Below, piece after piece: positions 1 through 5,073 of a stretch of 5,073 bases of DNA; within the stretch, counting starts at the first letter, position 1, and each line of letters opens with the position of its first letter. Source of the stretch: Comamonas sp. GTDB taxonomy: Bacteria > Pseudomonadota > Gammaproteobacteria > Burkholderiales > Burkholderiaceae_C. The notes beneath the pieces were generated by a model. The model had not been told where the DNA came from, ran no database searches, and saw only the letters and a program-made list of their open reading frames with translations. The position numbers and the translations under genes are program-made. The stretch is taken from contig JAFAIY010000433.1 of assembly GCA_019236485.1 (NCBI GenBank), forward strand, positions 1 to 5,073. Direction: 5' to 3'.

Positions 1-335
1 CCAATGTGGATGCCGCTGCCGCCGATGCCGCGCTGCGCAAACGCCTGCAAGCGGTGATCTCCTCGCTGGACGGCAAGAACAAGCTGGCGGCCAGCAACTT
101 CTCCGAGCAATTCCTCAAGAACTCGCCCATAGACGTGGTGCAAAAAGCCCTGGACTCCATGCGCGCCGGTGTTGGCAGCTGCCAGCCCGTGGGCCGCATG
201 CAGAGCTCCTCGCCCATCGCCGCCAGCGTGCTGCTGGGCTGCACCAAGGGCTTTGTGCCGCTGGAGTTGGCCGTGGAGCCCCAGGCGCCCTACCGCATCT
301 CGGGCATCTTGCTGCGCCCCGCCTTCTGGAAGTAA
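1..335 (+). CDS. 3' end of an unidentified protein, possibly a C-terminal or accessory domain of a serine-hydrolase-like exported protein (5' truncated)
   Basis: Only the last 110 residues are visible; the frame is open to the left edge (first full codon at 3), so the GTG at 6 need not be the start. The protein ends ...ILLRPAFWK with TAA at 333-335. The visible part has an Ala-rich helix-like segment, then a region like SNFSEQFLKNSP, then beta-type sequence with two cysteines (in GSCQPVG and LLGCTKG) about 36 residues apart that could form a disulfide in an exported protein. The pattern 'SNFSxxFL...VxPxAPYRISGILLRP' reminds me of small alpha/beta modules seen beside beta-lactamase-like serine hydrolases (DUF3887-like), but no catalytic motif is in view, so this is a weak resemblance. 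The gene is convergent with murB and is followed by a clear terminator hairpin. Confidence 0.75.
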   Translation, partial: NVDAAAADAALRKRLQAVISSLDGKNKLAASNFSEQFLKNSPIDVVQKALDSMRAGVGSCQPVGRMQSSSPIAASVLLGCTKGFVPLELAVEPQAPYRISGILLRPAFWK

Positions 336-351
336 GGCCCGGCCGTCATCA

Positions 352-377
352 AAAATGGGGCCCTCGGGCCCCATTTT
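352..377. terminator. Bidirectional intrinsic terminator between convergent genes
   Basis: A perfect 11-bp inverted repeat (352-362 with 367-377) encloses a CTCG tetraloop at 363-366. The stem has a GC core and an A-T base on both ends, so the plus strand ends its stem in ATTTT and the minus strand ends in ATTTTT. This is the expected form of a two-way Rho-independent terminator. It lies 16 bases after the stop of the left gene and 10 bases after the stop of murB, so it can serve both. Confidence 0.9.
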
Positions 378-387
378 CATTGCTGCC

Positions 388-1485
388 TCAGACCACCACG
401 GGCTCGGGCTCCAGCCGAATGCCGAAGCGCTCGTAAACACTGGTCTGGATGGCAGCGGCCAGCGTCATGACCTCGCCGCCGCTCACGCTGCCTTCGCTGC
501 TGTGGCGATCGCCGCGGTTGACCAGCACCAGCGCCTGCCTGTCGTAGACGCCGGCGCGCCCCAGAGTCTTGCCCTTCCAGCCGCAGGCATCGATGAGCCA
601 GCCCGCGGCCAGCTTGATCGAGCCGTCATCCATGGGGTAATGCACGATCCTGGGTTCGCGCGCGATGATGTCGGCGCACTGCTCGGAGCTCACCGTGGGG
701 TTCTTGAAGAAACTGCCGGCATTGCCTATGACCTCGGGATCGGGCAGCTTGGCGCGGCGGATCTCGCACACCCATTCGAAGATCTGCCGGGCCGAAGGCT
801 GCTCAATGCCTTTTTCGGCCTGCTTGCGCTGCAGATCGAGATAGCCCAGGTCGGGCTTCCAGTCCTTGGGCAGGGTCAGGCGCACATGGGTGATGACGGC
901 TCTCCCCTTGAGCCCCAGGCCGCGCGGCATGGCCGCGGAGCCCGTGAGCGGCCAGTACTTGGGCTGGGCCGGCGCATGCTTGAACACCGAATCGCGGTAG
1001 CCGAAAGCGCACTGGGCCGCATTCAGGCTGAACTGCTCGCCCGTGGCCAGATCGATGGCGTCCAGAGAGTCGAAGCGGTCCTGCAGCTCCAGTCCATAGG
1101 CGCCTATGTTCTGCACGGGCGCGGCTCCCACGGTGCCGGGGATCAGGGCCATGTTCTCCAGCCCGGTATAGCCCTGGGACAGGGTCCAGGCCACCATGTC
1201 GTGCCAGCGCTCGCCGGCGCCGATCTCCACGATCCAGTGCCTGTCGGTCTCGCGCAGCAGGCGCATGCCCATGATTTCCATCTTGAGCACGACGGGAGCC
1301 ACATCGCCGGTCAACACCACATTGCTGCCGCCGCCCAGCACAAACACCGGCTGACGACCCCACAAAGGGTCCTTCAGAAACTGGCGAATGTCGTCCTGGC
1401 TACGGATGCGCACCAGGGTTTCGGCACGCGCGGCAATGCCAAAGGTGTTGCAATGCTGCAGGGGAACATTTTTCTCGACTAACAT
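388..1485 (-). CDS. murB: UDP-N-acetylenolpyruvoylglucosamine reductase (UDP-N-acetylmuramate dehydrogenase)
   Basis: MurB is a cytosolic FAD enzyme that uses NADPH to reduce UDP-GlcNAc-enolpyruvate to UDP-MurNAc, the second committed step of peptidoglycan precursor synthesis. The 365-residue product starts like type I MurB, with the NTFGI motif at 13-17. FAD-domain motifs are GGGSN at 51-55 and [17 protein letters not shown] at 115-131. The type I signature YRDS is at 163-166 (Tyr163 and Arg164 match E. coli Tyr158 and Arg159). [10 protein letters not shown] at 254-263 carries Ser258, the proton donor equivalent to E. coli Ser229. LEPE at 358-361 supplies the catalytic Glu equivalent to E. 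coli Glu325. Compared with the 342-residue E. coli enzyme it has extra residues around 170-193 and 325-338 but stops four residues after the catalytic Glu. The ATG at 1485 is chosen because the N-terminus aligns with the family; its Shine-Dalgarno sequence is poor. It is divergent from yajQ. Confidence 0.97.
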   Translation of the reverse strand: MLVEKNVPLQHCNTFGIAARAETLVRIRSQDDIRQFLKDPLWGRQPVFVLGGGSNVVLTGDVAPVVLKMEIMGMRLLRETDRHWIVEIGAGERWHDMVAWTLSQGYTGLENMALIPGTVGAAPVQNIGAYGLELQDRFDSLDAIDLATGEQFSLNAAQCAFGYRDSVFKHAPAQPKYWPLTGSAAMPRGLGLKGRAVITHVRLTLPKDWKPDLGYLDLQRKQAEKGIEQPSARQIFEWVCEIRRAKLPDPEVIGNAGSFFKNPTVSSEQCADIIAREPRIVHYPMDDGSIKLAAGWLIDACGWKGKTLGRAGVYDRQALVLVNRGDRHSSEGSVSGGEVMTLAAAIQTSVYERFGIRLEPEPVVV

Positions 1486-1589
1486 CCAGTCAATTGTCGC
1501 ACCGCGTCTGCCGCACTGCAGGCAAGCTCCCCATCTCCGGTGGGCGCGCTGTGGCTTGTTTCAGAACCGATATTGATAGGAAAAGTCCC
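1486..1589. promoter_or_regulatory. Divergent intergenic region murB / yajQ
   Basis: These 104 bases separate the divergent starts of murB and yajQ, so promoters for one or both are expected here. The yajQ-proximal part (about 1556-1590) is clearly more AT-rich than its surroundings and includes TATTGAT at 1571-1577, but I cannot pair it with a convincing -35 box at the usual spacing on either strand. The murB-proximal end reads TTGACT on the minus strand, immediately next to the start codon, too close to act as a -35 element for that start. The region is labelled by context only. Confidence 0.4.
1578..1581 (+). promoter_or_regulatory. Ribosome binding site of yajQ
   Basis: AGGA within GATAGGAAAAG lies 8 bases before the ATG at 1590. 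It decides the start: the frame is open further upstream (to about 1494), but the upstream codons give non-family sequence, whereas MPSFD at 1590 is the usual YajQ N-terminus. Confidence 0.75.
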
Positions 1590-2075
1590 ATGCCTTCTTT
1601 TGACACCGTTTGCGAAGCCGATTTCGTCGAGGTGAAGAACGCCGTCGAAAACACCGCCAAGGAAATCGGCACCCGCTTTGACTTCAAGGGCACCTCGGCC
1701 GCCATCGAACTCAAGGACAAGGAAATCACCCTGTTCGGCGACGCGGACTTCCAGCTGCAGCAGGTGGAGGACATACTGCGCAACAAGCTGACCAAGCGCA
1801 ATGTGGATGTGCGCTTTCTCGACATCCAGAAGGCCCAGAAGATCGGCGGCGACAAGCTCAAGCAGACCGTGAAGGTCAAGAACGGCATCGAGGCCGAGCT
1901 GGGCAAAAAGCTGCAGAAGCTGATCAAGGAAAGCAAGCTCAAGGTGCAGGCCGCGATCCAGGGCGATGCCGTGCGCGTCACCGGCGCCAAGCGCGACGAT
2001 CTGCAGGCCGCCATGGCCCTGATCCGCAAGGACCTGGCCGACCACCCGCTGTCGTTCAACAACTTCCGGGATTAA
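1590..2075 (+). CDS. yajQ: YajQ family (UPF0234) nucleotide / cyclic-di-GMP binding protein
   Basis: This is a 161-residue cytosolic protein of the usual YajQ length. Family hallmarks are MPSFD at the N-terminus, RFDFKG at 29-34, a Lys-rich central stretch ([14 protein letters not shown] around 98-110) and the C-terminal signature [10 protein letters not shown] at 152-161. YajQ proteins contain two RNA-recognition-like alpha/beta folds. Homologues in Xanthomonas and Pseudomonas have been reported to bind cyclic-di-GMP and to affect virulence gene expression, and a Haemophilus homologue was proposed to bind nucleic acid. Which activity applies here cannot be read from the sequence. It is divergent from murB and followed 79 bases later by the aspartic protease gene in the same direction, with no U-tract terminator between them. 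Confidence 0.96.
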   Translation: MPSFDTVCEADFVEVKNAVENTAKEIGTRFDFKGTSAAIELKDKEITLFGDADFQLQQVEDILRNKLTKRNVDVRFLDIQKAQKIGGDKLKQTVKVKNGIEAELGKKLQKLIKESKLKVQAAIQGDAVRVTGAKRDDLQAAMALIRKDLADHPLSFNNFRD

Positions 2076-2154
2076 GCGCCCTCCCTCGCCCGCAGCACGG
2101 GCGGTTCCGGCTCCAAGCCGCCGGGCAGCGACCACAACGCAATGGACCACTGAA
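2076..2154 (+). other. Intergenic region yajQ - protease with short GC hairpins
   Basis: Two short inverted repeats are visible: GCCCG/CGGGC (2088-2092 with 2098-2102) and CGGCT/AGCCG (2108-2112 with 2116-2120). Each has a 5-bp stem. Neither is followed by a T run, so they are not convincing intrinsic terminators and read-through from yajQ is possible. A three-codon ATG-GAC-CAC-TGA reading frame (2142-2153) ends one base before the protease ATG. The only Shine-Dalgarno-like bases for the protease are GGA at 2144-2146. Confidence 0.4.
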
Positions 2155-2820
2155 ATGAACCCTCACGGCCCTACCGGTTTCCTGCTTGCGGCGGCGCTGG
2201 CTGCGGTGCTTCCTCTGGCCGCACAGGCCCAGTCCGTGGCGCTCACTGGCGTGCTGGGCAGCAAGGCCTTGCTGGTGGTCAATGGCAGCCCGCCCAAGGC
2301 GCTGGCGGCCAACGAGACCCATCAGGGCGTGCGCCTGCTGCAGATCAGCGGCGATACCGCCGTGGTGGACGTCCAGGGCCAGCGCCAGACCCTGCGCCTG
2401 GGCGAGGCACCGGTAAGCGTCGGCAGTCGCGGCGGCGCCGGCGGCGGATCGCGCTCCAACCGCGTGGTGCTGATCGCAGACTCCCGCGGGCACTTCATAG
2501 ACCGCGGCCTGATCAACGGCAAGAGCATGCAGTACATGGTGGACACCGGCGCCAGCACCATTGCCATAGGCCGCCCCGACGCCGAACGCATGGGCCTGCC
2601 GTTCCAGCAGGGCACGCCGGTGCTGATGCGCACGGCCAACGGCACGGCCCAGGGCTGGCATATCAAGCTCGACAGCGTGCGGGTCGGCGAAGTGGATCTC
2701 TACGATGTGGACGCCATCGTCGCCCCCCAGTCCATGCCCTATGTGCTGCTGGGCAACAATCTGCTGTCGCAGTTCCAGATGACGCGCAAAGGCAGTGAAA
2801 TGGTGCTGGAAAGGCGCTGA
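2155..2820 (+). CDS. Exported retropepsin-like (clan AA) aspartic protease, TIGR02281-type
   Basis: The 221-residue product starts with a signal peptide: a hydrophobic stretch at about 9-22 and a likely cleavage after Ala25 (AQA|QS), predicting a periplasmic location. There is no later membrane segment. Residues 27-88 form a small beta-rich region (VALTGVLGSKALLVVNG... GVRLLQISGDTAVVDVQGQ...LRLGEAP) resembling the beta domain of PilP/GspC-type proteins; this resemblance is my inference. A Gly/Ser/Arg linker follows at 89-102. The protease domain has the active-site motif MVDTGAST at 128-135 with catalytic Asp130, a TANGTAQGW segment at 160-168 where the family often has a similar flap-side motif, and the second hydrophobic-hydrophobic-Gly element VLLGNN at 197-202. 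With a single Asp-Thr-Gly per chain, the enzyme should work as a homodimer. The substrate is unknown. The next gene begins 6 bases after its stop. Confidence 0.88.
   Translation: MNPHGPTGFLLAAALAAVLPLAAQAQSVALTGVLGSKALLVVNGSPPKALAANETHQGVRLLQISGDTAVVDVQGQRQTLRLGEAPVSVGSRGGAGGGSRSNRVVLIADSRGHFIDRGLINGKSMQYMVDTGASTIAIGRPDAERMGLPFQQGTPVLMRTANGTAQGWHIKLDSVRVGEVDLYDVDAIVAPQSMPYVLLGNNLLSQFQMTRKGSEMVLERR
2808..2814 (+). promoter_or_regulatory. Probable ribosome binding site of the HD-GYP-like gene, inside the protease gene
   Basis: GGAAAGG sits within the last codons of the protease gene, about 12 bases before the ATG at 2827. This arrangement suggests translational coupling of the two genes. Confidence 0.5.
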
Positions 2821-2826
2821 TCCGCG

Positions 2827-3822
2827 ATGCAAACCCGCCACGACGAATCCTACGAAGACCTGCTGGGTCTGTGGTCGGACCTGGAGGCCGCACTGTCCGT
2901 GCTGTTGACCGAGCCGCTGCGCATTCCGGGCTTCGCGGTCAAGCTGCACCAGCTCGATCTCTGGCTGCAGGACCTGATCGCGCACGACACGGATGCGGCC
3001 CTGTATCTGATGTTCCAGCGCGCGGGCGCCACCACCGTGGGCTACAGCCCTTCCCACGCCCTGATCTGCGCCGGCCTGTGCCATGTGCTCGCCCAGGCGC
3101 TGCAGCTGGAGCGCAGCGAGCGCGACACCTTGATCCATGCGGCGCTGACCATGAATATCGGCATGACGCGGCTGCAGAACCAGCTGGCCGAGCAGCGCGA
3201 GCCGCTCTCCGCCCAGCAGGCCGAGGCCGTGAAGCGCCACCCCGTGGAAGGCCGGCTGGTGCTGGAGCGCCTGCAGGTGCGCGACGAGCTGTGGCTGGAA
3301 ACCGTGCTGCGCCACCATGAGGTGCTGTCGCCGGCGCCGCTGGCGCAGCTGCAGCCCTTGCAGCGGCTGGTGCGCATCCTGGGCACCGTGGACCGCTATG
3401 CGGCCCTGATCAGCCCGCGCAAGACCCGCAGCGGCCGCACGGCCACCGAGTCGCTGCAGATTCTGCAGCAGGACAGCCAGTACGCCGATGAAGTCAAGCA
3501 GGCCCTGGCCCAGGTGGTGGGCCTGTACCCGCCCGGCACCTATGTGCAGCTGGGCAATGGCGAGATCGCCGTTGTGCTGCGCCGCGGCGCCGCGCCCGGC
3601 GAGCCGCAGATGGCCAGCGTGATCGATGCCGGCGGCCACGGCCTGTACCCGCCCATCTGGCATCCGGAAAACCGCAGGCCGCCCATAGAGTCGGCACTCT
3701 CGCGCTCCTCCATCACTCTGGACCTGGACCTGCGCTCCATGGCGCAGCTGGGCATACACAGCGCACGCGGCAACAAGGCGCTGTACCGCATGGTGCAGCT
3801 GCCGGGCAGCAAGGCCTTCTGA
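2827..3822 (+). CDS. Degenerate HD-GYP-like domain protein (HD pair and GYP motif missing)
   Basis: HD-GYP proteins are metal-dependent phosphodiesterases of cyclic-di-GMP. This 331-residue protein has no signal peptide or membrane segment, so it should be cytosolic. Residues 1-75 are a helical N-terminal region. Residues about 76-215 follow HD-GYP order and spacing: His77 (SPSH), then AALTMNIGM at 105-113 where AALLHDIGK is usual, His138 in KRHPVEG, HHE at 163-165, and Asp189 in GTVDRYAALISPR. The HD pair is replaced by Met109-Asn110, the following Lys by Met113, and after HHE there is SPAPLAQ instead of the dGxGYP signature. Residues 230-268 match the beta-type C-terminal region of such proteins (YPPGTYVQLGNGEIAVVLRR). 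Loss of the central metal ligands argues against normal phosphodiesterase activity; a binding or scaffold role is inferred. It starts 6 bases after the protease stop and ends 4 bases from a convergent gene. Confidence 0.85.
   Translation: MQTRHDESYEDLLGLWSDLEAALSVLLTEPLRIPGFAVKLHQLDLWLQDLIAHDTDAALYLMFQRAGATTVGYSPSHALICAGLCHVLAQALQLERSERDTLIHAALTMNIGMTRLQNQLAEQREPLSAQQAEAVKRHPVEGRLVLERLQVRDELWLETVLRHHEVLSPAPLAQLQPLQRLVRILGTVDRYAALISPRKTRSGRTATESLQILQQDSQYADEVKQALAQVVGLYPPGTYVQLGNGEIAVVLRRGAAPGEPQMASVIDAGGHGLYPPIWHPENRRPPIESALSRSSITLDLDLRSMAQLGIHSARGNKALYRMVQLPGSKAF
3520..3654 (+). repeat. In-frame 15-base direct repeat encoding GLYPP twice
   Basis: GGCCTGTACCCGCCC occurs at 3520-3534 and again at 3640-3654, exactly 120 bases (40 codons) apart and in the same frame of the HD-GYP-like gene. 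Both copies encode Gly-Leu-Tyr-Pro-Pro (residues 232-236 and 272-276). The first lies where the C-terminal beta region normally begins in HD-GYP proteins. The sequence between and around the copies is not otherwise obviously duplicated. Confidence 0.7.
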
Positions 3823-3826
3823 GTGC

Positions 3827-5073
3827 TCACAGCGCCTGGGCGGCCCACAGCCCCGCATGGTGGCCGCGCGTGAAAGCCTCTTCGAGCACCGAATAACCGG
3901 CCCAGTCCGCATGCGCAAACAGCAGCCGCGGCGTCGCCGGCGTCGGCAGGCTGGCCACACGCTCCCCGTTCAATGGCAGCTTGCGCTTTCCAGGGCTTGA
4001 TTGCAACGCGATCTGACTTAGAACCGCTTGATCGCCGGGGCGCGGAATCGCCATGGCATGGCCGTAGCGCGTGATCTCCATGCGCGTGGCCCGCGCCAGC
4101 AGATCGGGATGGGGCTCGCTCAAGCTGCGGACGATGCGCTCGCGCCAGAATGCAAAAGGCTGCTGCAGCAGCTGCCGGCGACCGTCGGTCCAGTCGCCAA
4201 GCGCCTGGTAATAGCTCAGCACCGTCGGCCGGCGGCTGACGCGGTCCAGGCGCTGGTTGCCCGCATCCACATAGCCCAGGCCGCCCGTATTGCCATCCTG
4301 GTACAGCACATTGTCCCAGGCCGGCTCGGCGCCCGGATAGTCGGCCAGTTGGCGATCGATATGGATATTGGCCACCAGCCAGGGCGCCCAGTCGAGCCGG
4401 GCCGCCACGGTGCGCAGAAAATCCGGCGGATTGCGCAGCACCCGGGCCGCAACCAAGGTCGGCAAAGCCAGCACGCAGTGCTTGGCCAGCCAGCGCTCAT
4501 GCTGGCCGCGGCCATGGTGATAGGTATCGACCTGCACGCCGTCCCGGTCTTCGGTGACGGCCAGCACGCTGCAATCGGTCTGCAAGCGCGTGTTCCGCAG
4601 CCGCGTCACCAGTTGCTGGGACAGCCAGCCATTGCCCTGGGGCCAGGTCAGCACCTGCTCGCCTTCCTCATCCTGACCGGGCGCTGCTGCCTGGCGCGGC
4701 GCATGAAAGCCGTGGCGGCTGGCGAAATAGTGAATGCCGGCCCAGGCCGAGACCCGGCTCAGGCCCGCGCCGAAATCGTCGCGGCAGCAATAGTCCAGAT
4801 ACCAGAGCAGGCGCTCGTCGTCGAAGCCCAGGGCCGTCAGCCAGCGATCGAAACGCTGGGCGTCGAGTTCGGCATGCGCGGCCGGCAGCCGCCCCTCGCG
4901 CTGCCAGACGCGTATCGAGGGCATGGCAAAGGGCGCGCTGCGCGCGGCCTGCTTCACCGCATTTTCGAAGCGCGCATATTGCTCCAGCGTGCTCTGGCTC
5001 ACGCCCTGCACGGGCAGCAGGCCTTCCTGCCAGTTGCCCTGGAAGTACAGCCGCTCCTGCGGGCTGTGGCATA
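3827..5073 (-). CDS. FAD-dependent amine-oxidase-type oxidoreductase (5' truncated at window edge)
   Basis: The last 414 residues are visible. The frame stays open to the right edge, and the residues just before the GTG at 5011 (QERLYFQGNWQEGLLP) fit the family, so that GTG is internal. The protein resembles NAD(P)/FAD-dependent oxidoreductases with an amine oxidase (PF01593-like) domain. Visible residues 200-204 are VLALP, typical of the strand before the substrate domain. Residues 335-346 are RYGHAMAIPRPG, a strongly conserved segment in this group. The C-terminal FAD-contact segment is FAHADWAGYSVLEEAFTRG at about 385-403. The N-terminal dinucleotide-binding GxGxxG motif must lie outside the window. 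The substrate cannot be told from this part. Residues about 347-381 look longer than expected. The gene is tail-to-tail with the HD-GYP-like gene, 4 bases apart. Confidence 0.87.
   Translation of the reverse strand, partial: CHSPQERLYFQGNWQEGLLPVQGVSQSTLEQYARFENAVKQAARSAPFAMPSIRVWQREGRLPAAHAELDAQRFDRWLTALGFDDERLLWYLDYCCRDDFGAGLSRVSAWAGIHYFASRHGFHAPRQAAAPGQDEEGEQVLTWPQGNGWLSQQLVTRLRNTRLQTDCSVLAVTEDRDGVQVDTYHHGRGQHERWLAKHCVLALPTLVAARVLRNPPDFLRTVAARLDWAPWLVANIHIDRQLADYPGAEPAWDNVLYQDGNTGGLGYVDAGNQRLDRVSRRPTVLSYYQALGDWTDGRRQLLQQPFAFWRERIVRSLSEPHPDLLARATRMEITRYGHAMAIPRPGDQAVLSQIALQSSPGKRKLPLNGERVASLPTPATPRLLFAHADWAGYSVLEEAFTRGHHAGLWAAQAL

Noticed and set aside
169..1482. Plus-strand open frame of about 437 codons covering murB
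   Set aside because: It is antisense to a MurB with all catalytic motifs, runs through the terminator at 352-377, and its translation is low-complexity; shadow frame.
1488..1493. TTGACT on the minus strand as a -35 box for murB
   Set aside because: It lies immediately beside the start codon, so transcription from it would begin inside the gene, and no -10 box is seen at the right distance.
1494..1589. Upstream extension of yajQ by 32 codons
   Set aside because: The added residues do not resemble YajQ N-termini, and the ATG at 1590 has a good Shine-Dalgarno at proper spacing.
2088..2122. Intrinsic terminator after yajQ
   Set aside because: The stems are only about 5 bp and no T run follows on the plus strand.
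1479..2150. Minus-strand frames opposite yajQ
   Set aside because: The Leu-rich repetitive translation is the complement of Lys/Glu/Gln codons in yajQ; no family features.
2056..3960. Very long minus-strand open frame (over 600 codons) opposite the protease and HD-GYP-like genes
   Set aside because: The translation is rich in His, Gln, Arg and Ala with no recognisable motif, and lies antisense to two genes with clear family signatures; it is a GC-rich shadow frame.
5009..5011. GTG as the start of the flavin oxidoreductase
   Set aside because: The frame continues upstream to the window edge with residues (ERLYFQGNWQEGLLP) that fit the family, so the real start lies outside the window.

Overview
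This is a GC-rich, densely coded stretch of a bacterial chromosome. Protein styles and gene content (type I MurB, YajQ, a secreted retropepsin-like protease, a degenerate HD-GYP protein and a flavin amine oxidoreductase) suggest a betaproteobacterium of the Burkholderiales, probably Comamonadaceae and close to Comamonas or Delftia. That placement is a judgement from protein resemblance, not from a search. I saw no tRNA, rRNA, CRISPR array, insertion sequence or phage gene, and no intergenic gap exceeds about 105 bases.

Layout, left to right: (1) the 3' end of an unidentified plus-strand gene, stopping at 335; (2) a perfect 11-bp hairpin at 352-377 that can serve as a terminator for both flanking convergent genes; (3) murB on the minus strand (388-1485), for cell-wall precursor synthesis; (4) a 104-bp divergent intergenic region; (5) yajQ on the plus strand from 1590, then a signal-peptide-bearing retropepsin-type aspartic protease (2155-2820), then an HD-GYP-like protein (2827-3822) only 6 bases downstream of it; (6) the C-terminal 414 residues of an FAD-dependent amine-oxidase-type oxidoreductase on the minus strand, ending 4 bases from the HD-GYP-like gene and running off the right edge.

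The part most worth attention is the plus-strand run yajQ - aspartic protease - HD-GYP-like protein. YajQ homologues have been described as cyclic-di-GMP binding proteins, and HD-GYP domains are normally cyclic-di-GMP phosphodiesterases. Here the HD-GYP protein has lost the HD pair itself (Met-Asn instead) and the GYP motif, but keeps the other expected histidines, the later aspartate and the C-terminal beta region. It may therefore sense or bind a ligand rather than degrade it. The tightly coupled neighbour is a small exported protease. A shared cyclic-di-GMP-related role for the three is a hypothesis from gene order, not something the sequence proves. The rest looks like ordinary housekeeping.
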